From NVTR01 sp036480115 (GTDB taxonomy: Bacteria > Pseudomonadota > Alphaproteobacteria > Rhodobacterales > Rhodobacteraceae), in contig CBDDAE010000002.1 in NCBI GenBank assembly GCA_965224795.1, positions 1-64,000 on the forward strand: DNA of 64,000 nt, read 5' to 3'. The position numbers and the translations under genes were made by a program. Below, one piece after another: positions 1 to 8,749 of this stretch. The notes below the pieces were generated by a model. It did no database searches and was not told where the DNA came from. It was given only the letters and a program-made list of their open reading frames with translations. Within the stretch, counting starts at the first letter, position 1; every line of letters begins with the position of its first letter.

Positions 1-360
1 GCCTGTATCTCGGCGTAACCATCGAAGTCGCACCAGTTCTCCTAGTCTTCCGGGTGTGGCAGTCATGGCAAAGCCACCAAAAAAATGTAGCACGTTTTGT
101 CGGAACGTCGCAGGAACATTGCCAGCACGGACAATCATATGCCATCTGAACGCTCTGATGAAATAGTGGACCAGAGAAAACCCACAGAGAGCCAGGATCT
201 TTGTTGTGCCCAAGGCTGAAACCCCAGACATAAATTTATCCCAGCCGGAAACCGTTAGGCTAACCGCAATCATGACAACGAAAAAAAACAAAACCCAGCC
301 GGTTTTACCGCCGCCTTTCAGGCCAGCAAACAGGCCATCATCCCGGGATTTTGCGTTCAT
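1..360 (-). CDS. UPF0104 / LPG-synthase-TM flippase-like membrane protein (partial)
   Basis: The first 120 residues are present; the rest runs off the left edge. The ATG is at 358-360 and the frame is open to position 1. Two hydrophobic stretches are visible (about residues 22-36 and 55-68), followed by an Arg-rich amphipathic piece (HYFIRAFRWHM) and the motif TATPGRLGELVR at about 100-111. That motif is typical of the lysylphosphatidylglycerol-synthase transmembrane family (PF03706, AglD/UPF0104), whose members are polytopic inner-membrane proteins often found beside polysaccharide genes. The specific lipid or glycan substrate cannot be told. Family assignment rests on the motif and topology only. 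Confidence 0.75.
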   Translation of the reverse strand, partial: MNAKSRDDGLFAGLKGGGKTGWVLFFFVVMIAVSLTVSGWDKFMSGVSALGTTKILALCGFSLVHYFIRAFRWHMIVRAGNVPATFRQNVLHFFGGFAMTATPGRLGELVRLRWLRRDTG

Positions 361-553
361 TCAAATATTTCCTATAGCTGGCTACTTATAATTCGCCACA
401 TGGTGAATGCCAAACTGATTGAAAAACTCCGCCAATTCAGGAAACAAATGTTTCATAATGGCGCGATCGTGTAGCTAAGGAGATTCTGAAAAATATCACG
501 TTTGCTAACCCCGCGCCGAAGAAAGCATGTTATTGGCCCTGCCCAAAGCGACG

Positions 554-1144
554 TTATTCTAAGTTCCATGATCGCCGTTGCCACAATCTATAGCCAAATA
601 ACACCACAAGAACCCCGCCATAGATCACAATGGTTTTCACGCGATATTCTTCTGCCATAAACCAATGCCACAACGTCAACGGCGCTCCGATGTAAATCCA
701 CCTTTGCAAAGTTTTCCAACGGATCCCCAAACGCCGAACAGACCAATCATTAGAAGTGACTGCCATCGCAAGCAAAACGGCCAGGGCAAGCCACCCGATT
801 AATGCCACAGGCCTAAACACACTAAAAAGTACATCATGAAGTGACTTTGTTTGAATCCAATACACTGTATGCAGCAGACCATAGCCAAATGCCGCCACTC
901 CAATATGGCGTCGTCGCACAATCAGCCACCTGTTCCAAGGGGCCGTCCTAAACATCCTGACAAACGGTGTAATAGCAAGTGTTCCAAGCATCAGCCAGAC
1001 ACAGAACACGCCGCTCCAACGAAACAGTTTACCACCGCCGGATTGCACGATGAAAAATTCATACGTTAACCAGACAAGGGGTACGGTAAGAAACGCATAA
1101 AACAACCATATGCTGCCCAGCATTCTTTCGGAAAAACTTTTCAT
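554..1144 (-). CDS. msrQ: MsrQ-like haem-binding membrane subunit (ferric-reductase-like domain)
   Basis: A 196-residue polytopic membrane protein with the ferric-reductase-like transmembrane pattern. The histidines expected to hold b haem lie in RRRHIG, LLHTVYW and LWHWF (about residues 80, 92 and 160). In the family, MsrQ passes electrons from the respiratory chain to the periplasmic methionine-sulfoxide reductase MsrP. No msrP lies next to it here, so either the partner is elsewhere or this is another ferric-reductase-like protein. I chose the ATG at 1144; the frame extends ten codons further to a TTG at 1174, but the purine-rich stretch there sits too close to that codon. Confidence 0.7.
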   Translation of the reverse strand: MKSFSERMLGSIWLFYAFLTVPLVWLTYEFFIVQSGGGKLFRWSGVFCVWLMLGTLAITPFVRMFRTAPWNRWLIVRRRHIGVAAFGYGLLHTVYWIQTKSLHDVLFSVFRPVALIGWLALAVLLAMAVTSNDWSVRRLGIRWKTLQRWIYIGAPLTLWHWFMAEEYRVKTIVIYGGVLVVLFGYRLWQRRSWNLE

Positions 1145-1207
1145 AAAAAAATGCCTACGAGTTGATTTCGTCAAACCCTTATTTCAAGCCCCCAATTTGT
1201 CAATGGA

Positions 1208-2005
1208 TTAGATCGATTTTGAAATCTCAGACATACCTGCTTCTAGGTCAAATTTGGGTTCATACCCAAGTCTTGAAAAGGCGTATTCTGAAGAAATGAT
1301 CGGATTTGCCGCGTACAAATCAAGCGAATACTGATCGGGATAGATTGGACCACGTTTCGAACGGCGATTGCGTAATCTTGCTAGAACCCGATCAAACCGT
1401 CGGCTACCTACGATTCTACGCACTGTGGCGCTAATCCTAGCGGCAACTGGTATGCCGGGATTTGCATCCATTAGCGGTGGCGTCGGTACCAAAGCTTGTA
1501 ATTCGCTCAAAGGAACACGCATCACCTCTCCAGATTTTGTCATCTTTGCGTAGCCTTGAAAAAAATCTTCCCATGTCGACCTGTCTGGCCCAGATATTAT
1601 GAACCGTTCTTGTGCAAGGTCGGGCAGATTTGCCGCCAGGATGGCAGAGTTTACCACATCATCGACAAATACCGCCGGGCAGATACCAACCGGATCAGGC
1701 AGCGCAACCGTCCCCTTACGCAATGCTGCAAGCGGCGATAAAGTCCACTGGGGACTTCCTGGGCCATAAACGATCGTTGGTTGTAAAATTGCGGCGGCGA
1801 TTTTACCGCCTAACAATTTCGTCTCCATCGCGATCTTTGTTTGACGATAGTCGCCACCTGAAACGGTACTGATTGGCGCCGTCTCGTTAATCTGTCCATT
1901 GGGCCAGTCGTCATACACGACGATTGAGCTGGTATGTATAATTCGTTTAACACCACCGCGTTTAGCAGAGTCTAGAATGGAGGAAAATGCATTTGTGGTA
2001 TATGG
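1208..2005 (-). pseudogene. NAD-dependent epimerase/dehydratase, N-terminally truncated
   Basis: The open frame encodes the middle and C-terminal part of an extended short-chain dehydrogenase/reductase. A HTSSIVVYDDW segment matches the usual TSS..VY strand before the active site, followed by the catalytic-type YRQTK and then ILQPTIVYGPGS. The N-terminal GxxGxxG dinucleotide-binding half, roughly 80-100 residues, is missing. Reading upstream from 1918 the frame stays protein-like (GGVKRIIHTSSIVVY) until a stop at 2006-2008, beyond which a different gene starts on the other strand. A GTG at 1918 could start a shortened 236-residue product, but without a Rossmann nucleotide site it is unlikely to be an active enzyme. 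This appears to be a remnant cut by recombination near 2000. Confidence 0.75.
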
Positions 2006-2035
2006 TCATTATTTGGTTTGGTATTTGGAATTATG

Positions 2036-3019
2036 ATGGATATTTTGATTACGGGTGGTGCTGGATTTATTGGGTCTCATTTGGCAGAGCGCTTGATTTC
2101 TGAGGGGCACAGTGTGACGTCTTTGGATGATTTTTCGACGGGTCGTCGGGAGAATCTTGCCGGGTTGCGGGGCCATAACAGTTTCACGCTGATTGAGGGG
2201 TCGGTTTTGGATGGTGAGTTGGTTCAAAACTGTGTTGATGGTGCGGATGTTGTTTTTCATCTGGCAGCGGCGGTTGGTGTGAAATTGATCATGGATCAGA
2301 CAAGCCAGTCTATTTTGACCAATATCACTGGCACTGAGAATGTGTTGAAGGCGGCTATTCCTGGCAAGACGCCAGTATTTTTAGCGTCTACGTCCGAGGT
2401 GTATGGCAAATCCACAAAATTTCCGTTTAGCGAAGATGATGACTTGACGATTGGGGCGACGAAAAACCTGCGTTGGTCCTATGCCTGTGCGAAAACTTTG
2501 GATGAATTTCTGGCGCTTTCCTTTGCGCGTGAGGTTAATTTACCTGTTGTTGTGCTGCGGTTTTTCAATACGACGGGACCGCGCCAGACGGGGCGATATG
2601 GCATGGTGCTGCCGAATTTTATCAACAATGCTTTGACTGGAAAGCCACTTTTGGTGCATGGCACGGGCGCGCAAACCCGCTGTTTTGGTCATGTTTTTGA
2701 TGTTGTTGAGGCTTTGGTTCGGCTTTTGGATTGTCCGCAGGCCTATGGGCAGGTTTACAATATCGGGACGGATCAGGAGATTTCCATTCGGGCGCTGGCG
2801 GAGCAGGTTATTGCGGCAACGGGGTCTGGATCACGTATTGAATATGTGGCTTATAGCAGTGTTTATCCGGCTGGGTTTGAGGACATGGCGCGTCGTTTGC
2901 CCAGTGTTGAAAAGTTGCAGGCGGCGATTGATTTTCGACCAATGCGCACATTGGATACGATCATTTCCGACATTATAGATGAGAAGCGGGTGCAGATTTC
3001 AGCTGTGGCCAGCGGATAG
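2036..3019 (+). CDS. NAD-dependent sugar epimerase/dehydratase
   Basis: An extended SDR acting on nucleotide sugars. It has the NAD site TGGAGFIGSHL at the N terminus, the STSEVYG strand, a catalytic YACAK (YxxxK), and the RFFNTTGPRQTG substrate loop. Its overall form resembles UDP-glucose 4-epimerase or UDP-glucuronate decarboxylase relatives; the product cannot be fixed by eye. I chose the second of two adjacent ATGs (2036) because a GGA element sits six bases before it; the frame also extends to a TTG at 2018. Codon third positions are unusually rich in T and G. It begins immediately beside the truncated epimerase on the other strand and is followed after three bases by the GT39-like gene, forming an operon. 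Confidence 0.85.
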   Translation: MDILITGGAGFIGSHLAERLISEGHSVTSLDDFSTGRRENLAGLRGHNSFTLIEGSVLDGELVQNCVDGADVVFHLAAAVGVKLIMDQTSQSILTNITGTENVLKAAIPGKTPVFLASTSEVYGKSTKFPFSEDDDLTIGATKNLRWSYACAKTLDEFLALSFAREVNLPVVVLRFFNTTGPRQTGRYGMVLPNFINNALTGKPLLVHGTGAQTRCFGHVFDVVEALVRLLDCPQAYGQVYNIGTDQEISIRALAEQVIAATGSGSRIEYVAYSSVYPAGFEDMARRLPSVEKLQAAIDFRPMRTLDTIISDIIDEKRVQISAVASG

Positions 3020-3022
3020 TTT

Positions 3023-4507
3023 ATGGGCAGTTTTGCCAGATCTGACCGCCATGATTTGGGCATTGGCAAGCGTGACTATTGGATTTTGGCGGCGATTTTG
3101 CTTTTGGCATTGGGGCTGCGCCTCTGGGGGTTGAACGCCCCGCTTTGGTATGATGAGATCATGACGGTCCAGACGCACCTGAACCTGCCCTGGGACGAGA
3201 TGATGCAGTCCTATTCAATGAACCACCACTATCTTTTTAGCCTGCAGGCCAAGGGGGCGATGGCGCTTTTTGGCGATTCAATTTGGTCTGTGCGCCTGCC
3301 TGCGGTTATCTTTGGGCTTGGCTCAATTGCTGCGCTTTGGTGGCTGGCGCGTGATTTGGCCGGCCGCAACATCGCCCATGTGAGCGCTTTTCTTTTGGCA
3401 ATATCGTTCCACCACATCTGGTTTTCGCAAAACGCCCGCGGCTATAGCGAGCTGGCGTTTTGGTGCACGCTGGGGATGATCCTGTTTTTGCGCGGCATTG
3501 CCCGCCCGAAACTGGGGATCTGGATTGGCTATGGCCTGTGCCTGGCGCTGGCGGTGTTTACCCACCTGACGGGGGCATTTTTCTTTCTGGCGCAGGGTTT
3601 GATCTGGCTGTTTATTGCGATCCGGGCGCGTTTAACCGACCGGGTCTATGGGCCGGTTGTCAGGTTGCCGGCTTTGGGTTTTTTGCTTGGTGGCGTGCTG
3701 ACTCTGGTTCTTTATGCGCCGATCCTGCCCAGTGTGATTGCGGTCACCGGGGACATTGCCCAGGGGTCGGCGAGCGATGTTATGCAGGAATATCAAAGCC
3801 CGGTCTGGACGGTGATTGAGGCCGTGCGTTCTGGTTTTGGCGACCTTGGCCCCCTGTTAAGTGTCATTGCCCTGTCTGTCATGGTGTTGATCTTATTTGG
3901 GGCGCGCGCGCTTTGGCAGCGGGATCGTATTTTTGCCCTGACGGTATTTGTGCATATCCCGCTGACCATGCTTATTTTGACGGCCGTGGGCATGCGCATC
4001 TGGCCGCGGTTCTTTTTTGCTGACATTGGTTTTTTGATGCTGCTGATTGTGCTGGGGGTTCGGCTGTGCACCGATATTTTTGCCCGCTACGTGCCACTGA
4101 TTGCGCCGCGCCCGCTGTTTGGTGTGGCGGTTATTGCCATGGTGTTGGTGTCCAGTGGTCTGGCATCGCGCAATTATCTGGCCCCCAAACAGAACCTTGC
4201 CGGGGCCTATGAGCTGACACAGCGCCTGCGCGCGCCGGATGAACCTGTGTACGGGGTTGGGGTTGGGACTGACATCATCTTCAATGATCACTACGGGGCA
4301 AACTGGGGTGTGGTTGAAAATGCGGCGCAATTTTCCACGGCACTGTCGATCCCCGGTCCGCTGTATCTTGTGGTGACATTTCCCGGTCGGTATTCCCGGG
4401 CTATTCCTGAACTGGCGGCACTGGCGGATTCTGGTGCGCTGGAGCTGGTAAACCGATTTGCAGGCACTTTGGGTGATGGTGCCGTCATCATCTTTAAACG
4501 AAACTGA
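3023..4507 (+). CDS. GT39-like (PMT/ArnT family) membrane glycosyltransferase
   Basis: A 494-residue integral membrane protein with about ten to twelve hydrophobic segments. It has the acidic first-loop motif PLWYDEIM (about residues 40-47), where family members place the catalytic Asp, and the SQNARGYS motif further on. These proteins transfer sugars from polyprenyl-phosphate carriers on the periplasmic side. The acceptor is unknown. The gene lies between the epimerase (three-base gap) and the GMC oxidoreductase (one-base gap), so the three are almost certainly co-transcribed and co-translated, which suggests a joint role in modifying a glycan or lipid. Confidence 0.8.
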   Translation: MGSFARSDRHDLGIGKRDYWILAAILLLALGLRLWGLNAPLWYDEIMTVQTHLNLPWDEMMQSYSMNHHYLFSLQAKGAMALFGDSIWSVRLPAVIFGLGSIAALWWLARDLAGRNIAHVSAFLLAISFHHIWFSQNARGYSELAFWCTLGMILFLRGIARPKLGIWIGYGLCLALAVFTHLTGAFFFLAQGLIWLFIAIRARLTDRVYGPVVRLPALGFLLGGVLTLVLYAPILPSVIAVTGDIAQGSASDVMQEYQSPVWTVIEAVRSGFGDLGPLLSVIALSVMVLILFGARALWQRDRIFALTVFVHIPLTMLILTAVGMRIWPRFFFADIGFLMLLIVLGVRLCTDIFARYVPLIAPRPLFGVAVIAMVLVSSGLASRNYLAPKQNLAGAYELTQRLRAPDEPVYGVGVGTDIIFNDHYGANWGVVENAAQFSTALSIPGPLYLVVTFPGRYSRAIPELAALADSGALELVNRFAGTLGDGAVIIFKRN

Positions 4508-4508
4508 T

Positions 4509-6041
4509 ATGGATATTGTCGTAGGTTCAGGACCCTCGGGGTTGGCGGTGACGCTGGCATTACTGGCGCGCGGTCGCGCGGTGACAATGATTGATGGTGG
4601 TAAGGTGCTGGAGTCGGCAGCGCAAAAGCGCCAGCTTGCAATGGCCGCGCAGGCGCCGGGTGATTGGAGCCAGCAACAGATTGATATCTGGCAAGCCGGG
4701 CAGTTTTCATCCCCGCCGGGCCAGGTTCGCCGGTACGGATCTGATTTTGCCCAAGTGCCCATCAATGACAACCTGGACAAGCCGCCTGACTGGTTTGGCT
4801 TGCGTGCCTCACAGGCGGTTGGCGGGCTGTCCAATATCTGGGGCGGCGCGGTATTGCCCAGCAGACAAGCAGATATCACCGACTGGCCGATCAGCACCGA
4901 TGAATTGGCACCCCATTACAAAGCTGTGGCCGATGTTTTGCCAATATCCGGTCGCAGCGACCGGCTGGACACACTTTTTCCGGCCTATTCATTGGCCGCA
5001 AAAACGCCCCTGACACCGGGCCCCCAGGGGCGCAGATTGCTGGACCGGCTGGACCGAATGGGCGACAGGCTTGGGCGTGGCGGTGTGCATGTGGGCCAGG
5101 CCCGTCAGGCTGTTGCCGATGATTGTCGCTATTGCGGCATGTGTTTGCACGGCTGTCCCTGGGATCAGATATTTTCGGCCAGCCACGGGTTGAACGACCT
5201 GAAGAAAAATCCGGATTTCAGCCATCTGCCGGGCCGCATCGCCACCGGGTTTTCACAAACGTCAAAGGGTGTGCAGCTACGGCTGAAAGACGGCAGCACC
5301 TTGCAGGGGGATCGGGTGTTTCTGGCGGCGGGGGTTTTGCAAACTGCACAGATTGTGCTGGCTTCACAACCCGATCGGCAACGTGGATTGACGCTGTTGG
5401 ACAGCCAGCATTTCTTTTTGCCGCTTTTGCATCGGTGGCGCCCGGATGGCCGCCCGCAAACCGATCCGCACCATACCCTGGCTGAGGTTTTTATTGAAAT
5501 GGATGACCCGGCGGTTTCGCCATTTCTGACCCATACCCAGATCTATGGCTGGAATGAATTTTATGCCCGCGAAATGATTGCTAAACATGGTAAAAAGCTG
5601 CCGGGCAGTGCGCCTCTGCTGCGCGCATTGTCGCGCCGCCTGATGGTGGCGCAGACATTTTTGCATTCAGATCACTGTGCGCAAATGGGTTTGCGCCTGA
5701 GCCCCAACGGCGAAAAACTATCCGCAACCTTGCATGAAAACCCTGAAACGGCGCGTGTCATGGCCGCTGCCAAAAACAAGTTGGCAAAATCCCTTGGTCC
5801 GGCCGGCCTTATAGCTTTGAAGTTTGCCAGCCGTGCCGCAGAGCCGGGGTCCAGCTTTCACACGGGTGGCAGCCTGCCCATGTCGACCACGCCAACCCAT
5901 CTGCAAACCGATCCCAGGGGGCGGCTTTACGGGTCGAACCGGGTGCATGTGGTGGATGCATCAGTGTTACCGTCCATCCCGGCCACGACCATTACATTTT
6001 CGGTCATGGCCAACGCGCACCGGATTGGAGCCTTGTCCTAG
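4509..6041 (+). CDS. GMC-family FAD oxidoreductase with a CxxCxxCxxxC cluster
   Basis: A 510-residue flavoprotein. The FAD-binding GSGPSG is at residues 6-11, and the C terminus has the GMC_oxred_C pattern (FHTGGSLPMS, VVDASVLPSIP, then a TTTITFSVMANAHRIG-like end). An internal CRYCGMCLHGCP motif (Cys about 206, 209, 212, 216) resembles a ferredoxin-like or structural metal cluster, as also seen in long-chain alcohol oxidase relatives. It would oxidise an alcohol group, perhaps on a sugar or lipid carrier, but the substrate is unknown. The ATG at 4509 follows the preceding stop by one base; the frame also reaches into the upstream gene, but the Rossmann motif requires this start. Confidence 0.8.
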   Translation: MDIVVGSGPSGLAVTLALLARGRAVTMIDGGKVLESAAQKRQLAMAAQAPGDWSQQQIDIWQAGQFSSPPGQVRRYGSDFAQVPINDNLDKPPDWFGLRASQAVGGLSNIWGGAVLPSRQADITDWPISTDELAPHYKAVADVLPISGRSDRLDTLFPAYSLAAKTPLTPGPQGRRLLDRLDRMGDRLGRGGVHVGQARQAVADDCRYCGMCLHGCPWDQIFSASHGLNDLKKNPDFSHLPGRIATGFSQTSKGVQLRLKDGSTLQGDRVFLAAGVLQTAQIVLASQPDRQRGLTLLDSQHFFLPLLHRWRPDGRPQTDPHHTLAEVFIEMDDPAVSPFLTHTQIYGWNEFYAREMIAKHGKKLPGSAPLLRALSRRLMVAQTFLHSDHCAQMGLRLSPNGEKLSATLHENPETARVMAAAKNKLAKSLGPAGLIALKFASRAAEPGSSFHTGGSLPMSTTPTHLQTDPRGRLYGSNRVHVVDASVLPSIPATTITFSVMANAHRIGALS

Positions 6042-6050
6042 GCCCTGATC

Positions 6051-7319
6051 CTAGGGCGCGCCATTTTCAAAAGCACCGGCCTCAAAGGCTTTGCTCAGGA
6101 CCTGGTCACCGCGCCTGTGGGCGGCTTTTGCCAGCTCTGCGCCGTAAGATTGCAGCACCTGATTTTCGCTCCAGTGTTGTTCAAAGCCGCGCCGTGCCGC
6201 CTTGCTGTGGCGCGCGCGCCAATCCGGGCTGCCATGAACGGTCTGCATGGCCGCTATCAGTTGATCTTCGGTTTCGTACAGGATGCCGCCCTGGGCTTTT
6301 TCGACGATCTCTGGAAAGGGTCCAAGACGTCGCGCGATGACGGGGGTGCCAAGGCGAAAGCTTTCGATCAAAATTATACCGAATGTTTCGTAGCAAACAG
6401 AGGGCACAATAAGCCCCAAAGCGCCGCGGTAATAGGCGGTCAGTTCATCCGGCGATTTACGGCCCAGAAACTGAATGCGTTTGTTGCTGGCGGCCAGCGA
6501 CTTTAACGCATCGCCATAGTCTCCATCCCCGAGAATAAGCAAATCGGCGTCCGGGAACCTGTCCATTGCCGGGAAAACGTCCTGCAGACCTTTGATCTTT
6601 TCCAGCCGCCCGACGAACAGAAAGTAGGGTCGCGGGTGGGGCGCCGGGGCGGGCATCTCGGCCATGTCCATATCGGCCAGAAAATACGGCAAGACTGACA
6701 TTTCATGGCGCAGGCCGAATTTTCCATGCAGGTCTTTGGAAAACTGGCTTTTGGCAATAAGCAGATCAATCTGCGCCAGGTTTTTGTCAAGCAAGCCGGT
6801 GAAGCGCCAGGCTTGTGGCGGACGCCTGTACGACAGGGAACAGCGCAGGCACTGCTTTTTGTCGCAGAGTTCTTTGTTGTAGCGCCACAGTACATGCATG
6901 GGGCAAACCAGCCAATGTTCATGGGCCTCATAGATCTTCAGACCTTGCCCCAGCTTCAACAGGCCGGGGCCGCCAACCAAAGAAGTATTGTTATGCCAGA
7001 TGATATCGAATTGTTGTGCCTCTAACAGGGCTTTGATCTGGCCCCCGTGAACTATGGGTCGCCCCAGTTGTTGGGTCAGCAGGTTCGACATCATGTTAAA
7101 TCGGCTTTCCAGCCCAATGCGTTTGACGCCGTCATTGGCCGGGGGCACCGCCGCAGTCCCCCCGCCCATGGTTTTGAAAGCATCAATATCATGGACAACC
7201 GTCACATCATGGCCGCGCGCCACAAGCGACCGCGCCATGCGTTGCACACCGATGGCATCGCCGCCAAATGAATAGGGCGGATAGAATGTCGTGAACATGA
7301 TGATGCGCAGGGATTTCAC
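6051..7319 (-). CDS. GT4-family glycosyltransferase
   Basis: A 422-residue cytosolic transferase with the two-domain GT-B plan. The N terminus FTTFYPPYSFGGDAIGVQ is the acceptor-side loop; the C-terminal donor domain carries FVGRLEKIKG, LILGDG and the ETFGIILIES-type EX7E motif. A cysteine-rich stretch (VCPMHVLW to CLRCSL, four cysteines) sits in the N-terminal half; I have the impression this occurs in a subgroup of GT4 enzymes. The gene converges with the GMC gene, with only nine bases between stops. Donor and acceptor sugars are not predictable. Confidence 0.85.
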   Translation of the reverse strand: MKSLRIIMFTTFYPPYSFGGDAIGVQRMARSLVARGHDVTVVHDIDAFKTMGGGTAAVPPANDGVKRIGLESRFNMMSNLLTQQLGRPIVHGGQIKALLEAQQFDIIWHNNTSLVGGPGLLKLGQGLKIYEAHEHWLVCPMHVLWRYNKELCDKKQCLRCSLSYRRPPQAWRFTGLLDKNLAQIDLLIAKSQFSKDLHGKFGLRHEMSVLPYFLADMDMAEMPAPAPHPRPYFLFVGRLEKIKGLQDVFPAMDRFPDADLLILGDGDYGDALKSLAASNKRIQFLGRKSPDELTAYYRGALGLIVPSVCYETFGIILIESFRLGTPVIARRLGPFPEIVEKAQGGILYETEDQLIAAMQTVHGSPDWRARHSKAARRGFEQHWSENQVLQSYGAELAKAAHRRGDQVLSKAFEAGAFENGAP

Positions 7320-7685
7320 GGCTTTTTTTTGCTTCCAGATCCGGGCTCAAATATATTAAACTAATGGGCCGGGGTCTAAAATAATTCCAACCCAAGCGTC
7401 GATATTTATACGACAGCAGCATGAATTAGCAATAGATGGCAGATGTTTAAGCGGCGAAGTTTGTGTTTCTATGCACCCCAAAGCGCAACAATGGCAGGGA
7501 ACATGGTTTCAAAAGCCACAACTTCAAGACAATGGGTGCCGTAAAGGCCCCCGTGCTTTACACAATCGTTGTGCCTCTGCAAAAGGGATCGGATCGGAGC
7601 CGCTGGCCATAATTTTTGGCGCACCCGGATCAGGTTTGGCCGCTAAAATCTATCAGGCGGTCAGGTAATTTATGAGGAGAGTAAG
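7320..7685. other. Intergenic divergent promoter region, 366 bases
   Basis: This stretch separates two divergently transcribed genes, so it must hold both promoters. It contains an AT-rich patch (CAAATATATTAAACTAATG, around 7347-7365). A 65-codon open frame at 7471-7668 has no ribosome site and no recognisable protein pattern, and I do not consider it a gene. A GAGGAG-type ribosome site lies just before the dehydrogenase start at 7686. No RNA gene or repeat was recognised. Confidence 0.4.
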
Positions 7686-8738
7686 ATGCGTATTGGTGTG
7701 GTTGGCGGCGCTGGAAAAATTGGTCAGCTTCGTATTCAGGCAATCAACGAAAACCCGGATACGACATTGGCTGCCGTTCTGGATATTTCCCAAAGCGCGG
7801 CCGAAGGCGCTGCCTCTGGCGTGCCTGCCTTCAGCGAATTGGATGCTTTTCTTGGCACAGAAATGGATGCGGTAATTATTTCCACCCCGCCCCATGTGCA
7901 TGAGGGGGCGAGCATCGGCGCGCTGGAACGGGGGTTACATATTCTGGTTGAAAAACCGATGGCCAGCACACCGCAAGCCTGCCAACGCATCGTCGGCGCC
8001 GGTGAAAAGGCCAAGCGTACAGTGGCGACTGGATTTAACATGCGCTACTACCCGGCCTTTGCCTTTGTAAAGGACGCGGTTGATACTGGCAAAATCGGCA
8101 CGCTCGATCATGTGCGGGCTTTTGGCGGACATGAGGGATTAGCGCATTTTAACGCCGACTGGCAGTACCGCACGCCTGAAAGCGGTGGCGGTGCCATGTG
8201 GGATATCGGCATTCACGTCACCGATATGGTGCGTCATTTGCTGGGGGAAGTAACATCAGTTTATGGGGTTGCCAGCGAAAATGTCTGGAAACTGCCCGGC
8301 TCGGAAGACAATGCCATTGCGGTGATGAAAAACCCGGCCGGTATCGCCGCCACCTACCATGCCACCTGGAACGAATGGAAAGGCTACCAATTTGTCATTG
8401 AGGCCTACGGCGATCTGGGCATGGTGCGCGGGGCCTATGCGCCGATGCACAACATGTTACTGACCCAATCAAAGCCCGGCGGGCAGCCCACTAAAACGGT
8501 CAAGCGCTATCTGGATATCGCTGTGCGTGAGAAACTGAAATCCTGGAAAACCACGGCGCTGCTTTCATTTTCTGAAGAGCTTGCCGATTTTATCAAACTG
8601 ACCCAGGGCGTTGGCGGGTTGCGGATTGCCGATGGCTATGCCGGCATGCGGGCTATTGAAATTGCCGATGCAGTCAATAAAAGCACCGCGACAAATGAAG
8701 TGGTGAGCTTGCCGGTTTTGCCAGTGACTAACGGCTAG
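7686..8738 (+). CDS. Gfo/Idh/MocA family sugar dehydrogenase
   Basis: A 350-residue oxidoreductase with an N-terminal Rossmann site (GVVGGAGKIGQ), the family hallmark EKPMA at about residues 96-100, and a C-terminal domain with the WDIGIHVTDMV helix, whose D and H are usually catalytic. Members reduce or oxidise hydroxyl/keto groups of sugars or nucleotide sugars using NAD(P). It has its own promoter region and lies among glycosyltransferases, which suggests a role in making a modified sugar. The ribosome site GAGGAGAG is well placed. Its substrate is not identifiable. Confidence 0.85.
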   Translation: MRIGVVGGAGKIGQLRIQAINENPDTTLAAVLDISQSAAEGAASGVPAFSELDAFLGTEMDAVIISTPPHVHEGASIGALERGLHILVEKPMASTPQACQRIVGAGEKAKRTVATGFNMRYYPAFAFVKDAVDTGKIGTLDHVRAFGGHEGLAHFNADWQYRTPESGGGAMWDIGIHVTDMVRHLLGEVTSVYGVASENVWKLPGSEDNAIAVMKNPAGIAATYHATWNEWKGYQFVIEAYGDLGMVRGAYAPMHNMLLTQSKPGGQPTKTVKRYLDIAVREKLKSWKTTALLSFSEELADFIKLTQGVGGLRIADGYAGMRAIEIADAVNKSTATNEVVSLPVLPVTNG

Positions 8739-8749
8739 GGCAAAACCGA

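Noticed and set aside
206..391. A 61-codon open frame on the plus strand
   Set aside because: Antisense to the UPF0104-like gene that reads cleanly on the minus strand from 360.
3893..4897. A 334-codon open frame on the minus strand
   Set aside because: Antisense to the GT39 and GMC genes, which have clear family motifs; no domain or ribosome site.
7471..7668. A 65-codon open frame in the intergenic region
   Set aside because: No ribosome site and no protein-like pattern; more likely leader or promoter DNA.
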